The notes under the pieces are model-generated. The model saw only the letters and a program-made list of their open reading frames with translations. It was not told the origin of the DNA and did no database searches. A stretch of 64,000 nucleotides of DNA, taken from NCBI GenBank assembly GCA_013177935.1, contig JABLXZ010000001.1:285794-349793 (forward strand). The letters run 5' to 3'. The number at the start of each line of letters is the position of its first letter. The stretch's first letter is position 1. This document shows, in pieces, positions 26,965 to 35,559 of the stretch. The position numbers and the translations under genes were made by a program. Origin of the DNA: a candidate division WOR-3 bacterium. Its GTDB lineage: Bacteria > Hydrothermota > Tepidihabitantia > Tepidihabitantales > Tepidihabitantaceae.

Positions 26965-27963
26965 TTATATCACCGCTACTGCAAATGTGCCGCGGACAAT
27001 TTTACCGATTACCCTTGCACCAGGGATACGACGTCGCATTGTCGCCGCTTTATCCGGGGCAACAAAGAGTACCATGCCGATCCCCATATTGAAAGTCCGA
27101 TACATCTCCTCATCCGGAACCGCACCCAATTTCTGGATTAACTGAAATATTGGGGGAGGGCGCCAGGTCGATTTTTTGATGATACATGAGGTTTCCGGCG
27201 GTAATAGCCGGCTTATGTTGTCGTAGAACCCACCGCCCGTGATATGAGCAACTGCTTTGACCTGGTTAAGAAGCGGATAGACCAACTTAAAATAAGACCG
27301 ATGAGGCCGGAGCAGTTCTTTGCCCAGAGTGTACTTAAGTCCCTGAACTTTGGAATGTACCGTTAAACGATTTAACTTAAAAAGGACCTTGCGGGCAAGC
27401 GAGTAGCCATTGGTGTGGAGACCGTTGGAGGGAATCCCAATTGCAACATCACCGGGTTTCAATTTTTGGGCATCAACGATCTGGTCCTGCTCCACAATGC
27501 CGACGATGAATCCCACAAGGTCAAAATCTCCGTTTCGGTAAATATCGGGCATCATCGCGGTTTCGCCACCTACCAGGGCGCAGCCATTTTGCCGGCAGGC
27601 ATTGGCTAAACCTTTTATCAGGTCAAGCAACTGGTTACTGGAGAGGTCGGAATGGGCTATGTAATCAAGGAAGAACAACGGTTTTGCGCCGAGGGTGAGG
27701 ATATCATTTACACAATGGTTAACGATGTCGATACCAACGGTGTTAAATATGCCCATTTCCCGGGCGATGAGTACCTTTGTTCCCACGCTATCGCAACTGG
27801 CAACAAGGACCGGTTTTTGTTTCCGGGGGATTTTGAATAATGAACCAAACAGCCCTACTTCGGAAATGACCTCAGGCAAATATGTTTTTCTGACTATCCG
27901 GCCAATTTCTTTTTTGACAGCATTCATCCGTTCGATATCAACACCAGCATCACGGTATAACAT
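26965..27963 (-). CDS. purM: Phosphoribosylformylglycinamidine cyclo-ligase
   Basis: PurM closes the imidazole ring to make AIR, the substrate of PurE. The 332-residue protein has YRDAGVDIERMNAVK at the start, LVASCDSVGTKVLIA, GIDIVNHCVNDILTLGAKPLFFLDY and ALVGGETAMMPDIY, all diagnostic of the PurM/ThiL ATP-binding fold. It is convergent with the Xer gene and transcribed alone from a promoter that ends 5 nt before its start. Confidence 0.95.
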   Translation of the reverse strand: MLYRDAGVDIERMNAVKKEIGRIVRKTYLPEVISEVGLFGSLFKIPRKQKPVLVASCDSVGTKVLIAREMGIFNTVGIDIVNHCVNDILTLGAKPLFFLDYIAHSDLSSNQLLDLIKGLANACRQNGCALVGGETAMMPDIYRNGDFDLVGFIVGIVEQDQIVDAQKLKPGDVAIGIPSNGLHTNGYSLARKVLFKLNRLTVHSKVQGLKYTLGKELLRPHRSYFKLVYPLLNQVKAVAHITGGGFYDNISRLLPPETSCIIKKSTWRPPPIFQLIQKLGAVPDEEMYRTFNMGIGMVLFVAPDKAATMRRRIPGARVIGKIVRGTFAVAVI

Positions 27964-27968
27964 AGGTT

Positions 27969-27997
27969 AATTTAGCAAATGTTACGCTTTGGGTCAA
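27969..27997 (-). promoter_or_regulatory. Promoter of purM (leaderless)
   Basis: On the minus strand TTGACC (27992-27997), 17 nt and TAAATT (27969-27974) are followed by 5 nt and the ATG at 27963. Confidence 0.65.
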
Positions 27998-28041
27998 CAG
28001 GGTAATTTGCTTCTGATATGAACAAAACGGAAACAAGGTGC

Positions 28042-28995
28042 TTAAATTTGCCGGATGAAAAAATTGTAGGTGCGGAGCGGGTCCGGACGGAATTTTAACC
28101 GCCAGTAGAGTGAAATCACAGAATTGCTGCTGAATGCCGCGATTAATGCAACGCGGGCATTTTGTTTTTTAATCCAGTGCAGTGCCGAAAGAAGTAGGGC
28201 GGTGCCGATTCCCTTACGGCGCATACGCGGAACAACCCCGACTTCGGCAATGTCGTAGCTCTTTTCTCCGGGGCGGTTTGTTCCCGAGAAAATTACCAGA
28301 TACCCAGCAGGTTTATCTTCCTGCCAGGCAATCATAAATTGTTCGTTTTTAAATTCCGGGTTTCCCATTTCAATATCGAGATGGGATTCGTGGATATGCT
28401 CACCTTGATTTAGCGGGTCGTCGAACGCTTCCATGCCCAGGGAGTGAATTAAACCTTTTTCATCGGGGAGATGGGCAGGACGGATTACGATTCCCGGGGG
28501 AAGCTTAATTTCATCTAATGATTCAAGAGTATGCCGAAAACCAAGCATTGAAACCGGATGTTTTTGAAATCCGAGTTGGTAAATTATTGGTGGATGGATA
28601 TAGTCAACGCTTCGATAGAATATTAAAGCCTCAGATATTCTGAAGCGATGTGCCAGGCCCTGGGCGATTTTAAAAAGTTCGTCAGTAAGTATTTTATATT
28701 TGCCTCTTTCCCGTGCTTCTGGACCCAGAAAAAGTCCCATATTGATTACATTGCGGCAGTGCCAAGCTTGATACCTTGCCCAACCGTAACCTATAATCAG
28801 TTTGTTCTGTTCAAGAACCAGACCGGCACCATCTTGCAACCAGGGGGTTTCGAAAAGTCTTATCATGGCATCGACCGAGTAAAGCGGCTCAGTGCCCATT
28901 TCCGCGTAAATTCGGTCTGTTAATATACCTACTTGATAGGCATCACTTTTCTCTATGGGTCGAATTTTCAGGGAAGATGCATCATTCACATTCAT
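28042..28995 (-). CDS. Tandem GNAT-domain acetyltransferase
   Basis: The 317-residue protein seems to hold two GNAT folds. The C-terminal one carries the acetyl-CoA loop in EVGVVPRMRRKGIGTALLLSAL and FSSNSVISLYWRLKFRP. The N-terminal one (LKIRPIEKSDAYQVGILTDRIYAEMG, then GLFLGPEARERGKYKILTDEL) is more degenerate and may be non-catalytic. The substrate is unknown. It is monocistronic and divergent from lptF. Confidence 0.8.
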   Translation of the reverse strand: MNVNDASSLKIRPIEKSDAYQVGILTDRIYAEMGTEPLYSVDAMIRLFETPWLQDGAGLVLEQNKLIIGYGWARYQAWHCRNVINMGLFLGPEARERGKYKILTDELFKIAQGLAHRFRISEALIFYRSVDYIHPPIIYQLGFQKHPVSMLGFRHTLESLDEIKLPPGIVIRPAHLPDEKGLIHSLGMEAFDDPLNQGEHIHESHLDIEMGNPEFKNEQFMIAWQEDKPAGYLVIFSGTNRPGEKSYDIAEVGVVPRMRRKGIGTALLLSALHWIKKQNARVALIAAFSSNSVISLYWRLKFRPDPLRTYNFFIRQI

Positions 28996-29016
28996 TAATT
29001 GCGCCCTTTTGGTTAA

Positions 29017-29044
29017 AATATAATATCTATAATAATTCTGTCAA
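29017..29044 (-). promoter_or_regulatory. Promoter of the GNAT gene
   Basis: On the minus strand TTGACA (29039-29044), 16 nt and TATATT (29017-29022). The start codon is 21 nt beyond the -10 box, so the mRNA has a short leader of about 14 nt with AAAAGGG as a possible ribosome site. Confidence 0.7.
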
Positions 29045-29307
29045 TGATTTACACTGATATTGGCAACTATATTGAATGTGAGTAAATTAATAAAGTGGCG
29101 GTTAATTTTTATTGTTCTGCGGTTGGGCTTAAACATCTGCTGGTCAGTATACTTTAAAGTATACTTGATGGCAGAACGGAATTTTTAAATAAGGCTATGA
29201 AATTTAAAGGGGTTACCAGTTTTGCAACAATTTTCCATACCCAACCCCGGGGTAGTCTAAGGGATGGTAACGGAAATTATTGTCCGTTCTCCTGTTTGTA
29301 CTGAACC
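29045..29307. other. Structured intergenic region between the GNAT gene and lptF
   Basis: No convincing gene lies here. It holds several inverted repeats: a perfect 20-bp palindrome at 29146-29165, an outer pair GTTCTGC/GCAGAAC around it, a 10-bp palindrome ACCCCGGGGT at 29244-29253 inside a GTTACCA/TGGTAAC pair, and ACGGA/TCCGT at about 29270-29287. Confidence 0.5.
29146..29165. repeat. Perfect 20-bp palindrome
   Basis: AGTATACTTT joined to its reverse complement AAAGTATACT with no spacer. It sits 143 bp upstream of the lptF -10 region's end and 100 bp from the GNAT -35 box, and could be an operator. Confidence 0.5.
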
Positions 29308-29335
29308 TTGACTTAAAATAGGTACTGAATATGAT
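29308..29335 (+). promoter_or_regulatory. Promoter of lptF operon (leaderless)
   Basis: TTGACT (29308-29313), 16 nt and TATGAT (29330-29335), then 6 nt to the ATG at 29342. Confidence 0.8.
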
Positions 29336-29341
29336 AGTTAA

Positions 29342-30607
29342 ATGAGGATTTTTGAGCGGGAGACCTTCCGGCAAATAATTCCTTCTTTTGTATTTGCGAT
29401 TGTCGTCTTATCCTTTATTTTGCTTATGGACCGGCTTTTTCTTCTTGCCGACTTATTGGTGCGTAAAGGGGTTGCGGTAAAAATCATCGGTGAAATAATG
29501 TTTCTCTCACTCCCTTTTGTAATCAGCATCAGCACTCCTCTGGCAATCCTGATTGGGGGCGTAATTACCTTTGGCCGAATGGCGCAGGATAATGAAATCA
29601 CCGCGATTCGTGCGGCGGGAATCCCCACCTGGCGGATTTTTGTTCCGGCACTGGTTTTTGGGGCGGTTTTAATGCCGTTTATGGCATTTTTTAATGGGTT
29701 CGTACTTCCTGAGTCGCAATACCAGGTTCGGGGGCTTTTGACCGATATCGCCCGGAAAAAACCGTCCCTGCGTATTCAGGAACGAGTATTCCTTGATGAC
29801 TTTCCAGGATATATGGTGTATATCGGCGTAATAGATGAGAGGCGCTCGGAAGTTTCCAATGTGGTGATTTTTGAAAAGTCAAAGGGAAAGGGGGTGCCAT
29901 CATTTGTCACGGCACCAAGAGGTAAAATTGATTATACACCCGATGACCGGTATATGATTCTTTCTCTTTACGATGGAGAAATACACGAACTGACAACGAA
30001 CGGTAATTACCGGCGTCTGGATTTTCAGCAACATACGATAAACATACTGATGGACGACGAGTTAATTCGAAGAAATCGGGAATATCGGGGTGATGACGAG
30101 AAGCGCCTGTTCCAGTTACTAACCGTGGTCAAGGAAAACAAAAAGGCGGTACAGGAGTTAAAGCGTCAACTTGACTCACTGGCGGCCAAGAATTCAGACA
30201 ACGAGGCGTTACAGTTCAAACGCGACGAACTGAGAACCCAGCTGCGCTACAAAAATACTGAACTGGCGCGGTCCCTGACCGAAGTACACAAACGGTTTTC
30301 CCTTGCCTTTTCGGCGTTTTTTTTCCTCCTGTTCGGGGCACCGCTGGGAGTGGTGTTACGGCGGGGTGGGGTCGGCACCGGATTTATCGTTGGCTTGATA
30401 TTCTTTGCGGTTTATTATGTTGTTCTCCTCGGTGGGGAAAACTTTGCTGAGGGCGGTCGGATATCACCCTTTTTAGGAATGTGGCTGCCTAACATCTTAC
30501 TCGTTGTTCCGGTGGCAGAGTTGATGGCACGAGCGTTCTTTGAGGTTTCTCTGGGCGAGAAAATAATAAACCTTCTGGGTTTGGGAAGCGGTGCCGGCGC
30601 AAGATGA
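29342..30607 (+). CDS. lptF: LptF/LptG-family permease (LPS export)
   Basis: The 421-residue inner-membrane protein belongs to the YjgP/YjgQ family, which with LptB forms the transporter that extracts lipopolysaccharide. Membrane segments lie near residues 13-40, 48-75 and 98-120, with the family motif FGRMAQDNEITAIRAAGIPTW, and three more at the C-terminus (SAFFFLLFGAPLGVVLRRGG onward). Between periplasmic domain and C-terminal helices is a charged, probably coiled-coil insert (AVQELKRQLDSLAAKNSDNE). Its stop overlaps the lptG start by 4 bp. LptF and LptG are hard to tell apart; the order is conventional. Confidence 0.88.
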   Translation: MRIFERETFRQIIPSFVFAIVVLSFILLMDRLFLLADLLVRKGVAVKIIGEIMFLSLPFVISISTPLAILIGGVITFGRMAQDNEITAIRAAGIPTWRIFVPALVFGAVLMPFMAFFNGFVLPESQYQVRGLLTDIARKKPSLRIQERVFLDDFPGYMVYIGVIDERRSEVSNVVIFEKSKGKGVPSFVTAPRGKIDYTPDDRYMILSLYDGEIHELTTNGNYRRLDFQQHTINILMDDELIRRNREYRGDDEKRLFQLLTVVKENKKAVQELKRQLDSLAAKNSDNEALQFKRDELRTQLRYKNTELARSLTEVHKRFSLAFSAFFFLLFGAPLGVVLRRGGVGTGFIVGLIFFAVYYVVLLGGENFAEGGRISPFLGMWLPNILLVVPVAELMARAFFEVSLGEKIINLLGLGSGAGAR

Positions 30608-31689
30608 AGATAATTTATCGTCATCTATTTTACGAACTTATCAAGTTTACCCTGCTGGCACTTCTGAGCGTGGTAACAATATATCTCTTAATCGACCTTT
30701 TTGAAGAACTCAGTTATTTCACCAGCCGCAATGTTGCACTGCCTGTGGTCCTCCGTTACTATTTTTATAGCCTGCCCACAGCAATAGCGCTTTTGTATCC
30801 GGTGAGTCTTGTTTTAGCGGTATTCGTCGTGTATGGCCAGATGACCCGTTACAACGAAATTGCCGCTTTAAAAAGTGCCGGGGTAATAATTTATCGCCTT
30901 TTTATACCGGCGATAGTTATCGGCGCGTTAACCGGGATGTTGTATCTGGTGGGTAATGAGTTGATAACAGTACCTTTTAACCGTTATCTCAGTGATTTAC
31001 GGCGCTACGTGATTGAAAAACGGTCGGTGCCGGTTGAGCAGCGCACTGTTGATGTCTATCGAGTTGATGGCAACCGGGTACTATGGATTCGGGAGTGGCA
31101 AAAGACAAAAGAAAAATCGACCTTACACAATTTTTTGCTTCTGGAACTGAATAAAGAACGGCGCGTAGTAACGCGGGTTGACGGTGAAACAGCAACTTTG
31201 GGCAACAGTGGTTGGGTAGGAGACAATATTGTGCTTCGGCAATTTTCGGCCCAAGGCGAAGAAAAATTTCAGCGACTAAAGCGCGTCGCACTTACTATGT
31301 TCAACTTTTCTCCTGATGAGTGGTTGATGCCAATGCGTCCGATTGAGGAAACATCAACGCCATTTTTAAGGCGCTATATTGCCAAAATGAAAAGGGCAGG
31401 GGAAAATGTTGCGCGGGAAGAGGTTGAATACCATTATCGATTTTCTTATGCCCTGATTGGTTTAATCGTGACCGTTTTAGGACTGCCCCTTGCGGTAAAA
31501 CTGCGCCGGGGCGGGGTTATGTTGGGCTTGGGCTTGGGGTTGCTTTTTTCTTTTTTATACTGGGGTGCAATTCAGATTTGCCGGGCGTTCGGTTATGCTC
31601 ATATCATAAGTCCGGTGCTTTCTGCCTGGCTACCGAATATCGTTTTTGGCATTAGTGGCGTAATACTGTTATTAAAAGCCGAAAGATAG
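30604..31689 (+). CDS. lptG: LptF/LptG-family permease (LPS export)
   Basis: The 361-residue partner of the preceding permease has the same plan: an N-terminal pair of membrane segments, the motif YGQMTRYNEIAALKSAGVIIYRL, a periplasmic domain and C-terminal helices starting YALIGLIVTVLGLPLAVKLRRGG. Together with LptE at 36903 these imply an outer membrane with lipopolysaccharide or a related glycolipid. The lptA, B, C and D genes are not in the window. Confidence 0.88.
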   Translation: MKIIYRHLFYELIKFTLLALLSVVTIYLLIDLFEELSYFTSRNVALPVVLRYYFYSLPTAIALLYPVSLVLAVFVVYGQMTRYNEIAALKSAGVIIYRLFIPAIVIGALTGMLYLVGNELITVPFNRYLSDLRRYVIEKRSVPVEQRTVDVYRVDGNRVLWIREWQKTKEKSTLHNFLLLELNKERRVVTRVDGETATLGNSGWVGDNIVLRQFSAQGEEKFQRLKRVALTMFNFSPDEWLMPMRPIEETSTPFLRRYIAKMKRAGENVAREEVEYHYRFSYALIGLIVTVLGLPLAVKLRRGGVMLGLGLGLLFSFLYWGAIQICRAFGYAHIISPVLSAWLPNIVFGISGVILLLKAER

Positions 31690-31696
31690 GCTCGAA

Positions 31697-32353
31697 ATGG
31701 GACTTTTCTGGGGATTGTGTTTTGTTGCGCTGAATTTGATTTCTCAGCCCGTGGTCTATTGCGATGAAGACAGTAACTGTTACTATGTGCCGTCAAGGGT
31801 CGTAAGTGAGAAAATTCTGGTCCCCGGTTTAATTGTCCTCCAGTGTAATGGTGCAACCCGCGGAGATATCGACAGTTTTAGACTTATTGCGGACTCTCTG
31901 AATTGGGCGCTGGCTACCTGCCATGCCAGTCGCAATCACCGAGATATTTATCTTAACGATGCTGATATCTATCGCACTGTGAAAAAGTTAATCAACCGAT
32001 ATCCGGTTGATTCCAGCCGGATTGTTATTTATGGATTTTCCGGTCAGGGCGGTCAGGCTTTGGCAACAGCCCTTATGCATCCGGAGTTAATCCGGGGCGT
32101 GGTTGTGGTATGTGCTCCGATGGTAGCACCAAGATTAGCCGATTCACCCTCGATGTTTACCAACAACTTTATCTATCTTGTTACGAGAGAAAAAGACTGG
32201 AATTGCCAGAGTAATTACAGAATGTTTGAAGAGTTTGCGTCCGCAGGGGTGGCTTGTACATTACTTGTGACAAAAGGTGAACACCAGATTGGCAGCCTGA
32301 AAGAGGTTTTAGCCGGCTGTCGATGGCTTGATAAACGAATGAGCGGGCGTTAA
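31697..32353 (+). CDS. Secreted alpha/beta-hydrolase-like protein
   Basis: A 218-residue protein with a hydrophobic N-terminus (LFWGLCFVALNLISQPVV) and an alpha/beta-hydrolase core. The nucleophile elbow is YGFSGQGG with S115, and KGEHQIGSL supplies a likely catalytic histidine. The fold resembles dienelactone hydrolase or phospholipase/carboxylesterase-like enzymes; the substrate is unknown. It starts 7 bp after lptG, hence cell-envelope co-expression, and its 3' end overlaps the convergent polX gene by 4 bp. Confidence 0.75.
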   Translation: MGLFWGLCFVALNLISQPVVYCDEDSNCYYVPSRVVSEKILVPGLIVLQCNGATRGDIDSFRLIADSLNWALATCHASRNHRDIYLNDADIYRTVKKLINRYPVDSSRIVIYGFSGQGGQALATALMHPELIRGVVVVCAPMVAPRLADSPSMFTNNFIYLVTREKDWNCQSNYRMFEEFASAGVACTLLVTKGEHQIGSLKEVLAGCRWLDKRMSGR

Positions 32354-34071
32354 ATCTGCCTGATGGATTTTAGAAGTTTTAAAAGCTGGTTTAAGGTAAG
32401 GCAATTAATCACATCGGTTTTTTCCAGCCACGCCCGGCGCGCGGTAATGACCCCGTAACGCATCCAGGAGAGGTCGGCAACTGCATGAGCATCGGTGTTA
32501 ATTGCCAGAAGCACGCCAGCATCTTTTGCCTTTTTTGCCCAGACATCGTTTAAATCAAGACGGGCGTAATACGAGTTAATCTCAAGGATTTTTTTGAATT
32601 TGGCGGCCCATTCAATTACCTTTTCGAGGTCGATATCATAGCCCGGTCTTTTGTTGATAAGTCGACCGCTCGGGTGGGCGATGATGTGGACCAGTGGGTG
32701 TTCAATTGCAAAGCAAATGCGTTTGGTTGCTTCCCGGTTAAATGCCTGGTGGATTGAAGCAATGACCAGGTCTAATTGCTTAAGGGTTCGGTCTGAATAG
32801 TCAAGTTTTCCTTCAGGTGTGATGTCTACTTCCGCGGCTTTTAACACCCGGAATCCGGTGAGTTTGTTGTTTAACCGGTCAATCGTTTCACACCGGCGCA
32901 GGAGTTCATCTTCACTAAGCCCTCCGGCATAACCGGCTGATACCGAATGTTCAGCAATTGCAATATGGGTATAACCTCTTTGCCGGCAGGCGGTAACAAT
33001 ATCTTCCAGTGATGACAGACCGTCGGAAGCATCGGTATGGATATGAAGGTCCGATTTAATGTCGGCTAATTGAATAAGGTGGGGAAGACGCCCGGCTTTT
33101 GCGGCTTCGATTTCGCCCCGGTCTTCGCGTAATTCGGGTTCGATGTAGGGGAGACCAAGGGCTTGATACACTTCGGTTTCGTTCTTTCCGGCAATCTTTT
33201 TTTCACCCTGGAAAACGCCATATTCAGAAATCTTCAAACCCTGTTTCTGGGCAATTGTTCTCAGGGCGATATTGTGGTCTTTCGAACCGGTAAAGTACTG
33301 CAGGGCAGCCCCGAATTCACTTTTGTGGACAACTCGCAGGTCAATCTGGCGAAGCGCCTTTCCGGCACTTACAACAATCGACGCCTTGGTGTCACCGGCT
33401 GAAACCACCTGGTGTTTTTGGGGATAATTAATAAAACAGTTGATAATCGCGGTCGGATTTTTACCGCTGGCAAGGATGTCGATATCGCCGATTGTTTCTT
33501 TGCCCCGGCGCAGGGAACCGGCAAAGGTCACCTGGTCGGCAACACCCGCATTCTTAATATAATTCACAATCGCTTCGGCTAACTCATACGCTTCGTTTAG
33601 ATACATTCTTTCTCCGGCATGTTCGGCGGTTTGGATGCCTTGCAGTATATTTTCTACCTTTTTTCTTCCCATACCGGGTAGTTTTGCGGCTGAACCGTCG
33701 GCAAGAACTTTCTTTAAATCTTCAAGGTCTTTTACCCCAAGTTTTTGATTAAGGAGCCGTACTGTTTTGGGCCCAACCCCGGGAATTTTTAGCAGGACAA
33801 AGAGGCCGGGTTCCAGACCATTCGTAACCTCTTTGAGTTTTTGCATTTTGCCGGTGGTCAGATACTCATGAATCTTTTTGGCAATTCCGGAACCAATCCC
33901 CGGGATAGTTTCCAATCGATTTTCCCGGTCAAGTTCTTCGATATCTTCGGTTAGTTCGGCAAGCACCCGGGCTGCCTTACGATAAGCGAGGACCCGAAAA
34001 CCGGTTTCTCCTTTTAGCTCTAAGGCATCGGCAATCTGGTCGAAGATTTCTGCAAGTTCTTGATTTTTCAT
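32350..34071 (-). CDS. polX: DNA polymerase/3'-5' exonuclease PolX
   Basis: The 573-residue bacterial PolX has an N-terminal helix-hairpin-helix region (IPGIGSGIAKKIHEYL, IPGVGPKTVRLL, LPGMGRKKVENIL), the polymerase palm motif GSLRRGKETIGDIDIL with its metal-binding aspartates, and a C-terminal PHP exonuclease domain (SDLHIHTDASDG, AIAEHS, INTDAHA). The family fills gaps in base-excision repair. It overlaps the amidohydrolase upstream by 4 bp and ends the thi4 operon. Confidence 0.93.
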   Translation of the reverse strand: MKNQELAEIFDQIADALELKGETGFRVLAYRKAARVLAELTEDIEELDRENRLETIPGIGSGIAKKIHEYLTTGKMQKLKEVTNGLEPGLFVLLKIPGVGPKTVRLLNQKLGVKDLEDLKKVLADGSAAKLPGMGRKKVENILQGIQTAEHAGERMYLNEAYELAEAIVNYIKNAGVADQVTFAGSLRRGKETIGDIDILASGKNPTAIINCFINYPQKHQVVSAGDTKASIVVSAGKALRQIDLRVVHKSEFGAALQYFTGSKDHNIALRTIAQKQGLKISEYGVFQGEKKIAGKNETEVYQALGLPYIEPELREDRGEIEAAKAGRLPHLIQLADIKSDLHIHTDASDGLSSLEDIVTACRQRGYTHIAIAEHSVSAGYAGGLSEDELLRRCETIDRLNNKLTGFRVLKAAEVDITPEGKLDYSDRTLKQLDLVIASIHQAFNREATKRICFAIEHPLVHIIAHPSGRLINKRPGYDIDLEKVIEWAAKFKKILEINSYYARLDLNDVWAKKAKDAGVLLAINTDAHAVADLSWMRYGVITARRAWLEKTDVINCLTLNQLLKLLKSIRQI

Positions 34072-35555
34072 CTTTCTTTCACAGGAGAGGTGCTAAAAAG
34101 CATTTTACCCTGGTAATATGTTGCCAATATCTGGCAATGAACATCTTCTCTTGGGTCGCTACTGAGCACGACAAAATTTGCTTCCATACCCGGTGCAATC
34201 CTGCCGCAAATATTTTCAATGCCGAGAGAGTATGCCGCATTTTCGGTAAAAAGTGCCAGTGCTTCAGATCCGGTGATTCGTTGTGCTTCATTGGGCAGGT
34301 TCATTGCCGCATAAATCCCACGGAGTGGGTCAAGCGGTGTGATTGGTGCATCTGAGCCGCCGGCGACAACGATTTTGTTGTCAAACAGGGTTCGATAGGG
34401 GTTGGTAGACCGCCAGCGCGCACCCAATCGCTTAGCGTACATACCCTGTGGACCGCCCCAGGTGGTTTCAAAGGCAGGTTGGACACAGATTACCAACCCC
34501 TGCGCTGCAATCCTTTTAATTAAATCTGAAGAGAGTAGTTCGGCATGTTCAATCCGGTGGCGCAAATCTTTTCTCGGCAGCGCACCGGCAACCTGTTCGT
34601 GGCAGCGAACGATTTGTTCGACGGCACGGTCGCCAATGGCGTGGAACGCAGTTTGTAAATTCATTTTAATTGCCTGTTTCAGAAATTCGATTATGTGGTT
34701 ATCCTCGTGATATAGCACGCCCTGATATCCTGATGCGTCGGCGTAATCTTCGAGAAGTGCCGCAGTGTGGGAACCAAAGGAACCGTCAAGCAATAAACAG
34801 CCTCCAATTCGGGAAAGAGAAAACTGCTCTGCGACTTTTACATTCCAGGTTTGAAGGTAGGGAATCATTTTGATTGGTGCGCTGGTAAGTGCGTTAAGCA
34901 AAGTTGCCCATTCGTTTTCGCTGTATTCGTCCGAGCCCACCATTGCTCCTAAGGCAACGACACCGTTGCGCAAAGCGGTGTGTGCAGTGAAGTTGATTGC
35001 CTCCTGGATAATTTCTGAAGGGAGCCGGCGTTTTAGGTTTGCCGAAAGGAACTCGTATGCATTACCCCTAACAACGCCGGTTGGTTTACCGGCACCGTCC
35101 AATTCCACCCCGGGATAGTTTATTTCTGGTAACATTTCCAGCGTCCTGGAATTTACTGCAGCAGAATGGCCATCAACCCGATAAATCAAGATTGGTACCC
35201 GGTCAAATATCCGGTCTATTTCCCGGCGGTAAGGATAGCGGTGTTCTTTTAACCGGTCCGGGTCCAAGTTGAATCCCAGAAAAACAGGAGAATCAGACAT
35301 CTTGGCGATGCTTGACGCGAGAATTTCTAAGACCTCGCCGATTGAAGAAGCAGCCGAAAAATCAGGATAAATCATTCCCAGGCCTGTTTCTATTGGATGA
35401 GTATGAGCATCGATGAAACCAGGTGCGATATAATTTTTTGTTTTTAGTTCGGGATTCGGTAAAATTGCGGCAACTTTTCCACTCTCTGTTACCAACTTCC
35501 CGGCAACGGGTGGGTTCTGCGCATCAACAATTATTAAGCCCTCAAATACATCCAT
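34068..35555 (-). CDS. YtcJ-like metal-dependent amidohydrolase
   Basis: The 495-residue protein is an amidohydrolase of the YtcJ group. Metal ligands HTH are in GFIDAHTHPIETG; later ligands are in TAFHAIGDRAVEQIV, RIEHAELLS and VAGGSDAPITPLDPLRGIYAA. Members hydrolyse amides of varied and often unknown substrates. It lies 4 bp after the RlmD-type gene and overlaps polX, but neither neighbour suggests a substrate. No signal peptide is visible. Confidence 0.85.
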   Translation of the reverse strand: MDVFEGLIIVDAQNPPVAGKLVTESGKVAAILPNPELKTKNYIAPGFIDAHTHPIETGLGMIYPDFSAASSIGEVLEILASSIAKMSDSPVFLGFNLDPDRLKEHRYPYRREIDRIFDRVPILIYRVDGHSAAVNSRTLEMLPEINYPGVELDGAGKPTGVVRGNAYEFLSANLKRRLPSEIIQEAINFTAHTALRNGVVALGAMVGSDEYSENEWATLLNALTSAPIKMIPYLQTWNVKVAEQFSLSRIGGCLLLDGSFGSHTAALLEDYADASGYQGVLYHEDNHIIEFLKQAIKMNLQTAFHAIGDRAVEQIVRCHEQVAGALPRKDLRHRIEHAELLSSDLIKRIAAQGLVICVQPAFETTWGGPQGMYAKRLGARWRSTNPYRTLFDNKIVVAGGSDAPITPLDPLRGIYAAMNLPNEAQRITGSEALALFTENAAYSLGIENICGRIAPGMEANFVVLSSDPREDVHCQILATYYQGKMLFSTSPVKER

Positions 35556-35559
35556 TGCG

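Noticed and set aside
29197-29304. A 35-codon frame ending NYCPFSCLY before TGA, recalling a radical-SAM CxxxCxxC with the third Cys replaced by TGA.
   Set aside because: It has no other radical-SAM sequence, the next stop follows within four codons, and it lies in a repeat-rich gap; chance similarity is likely.
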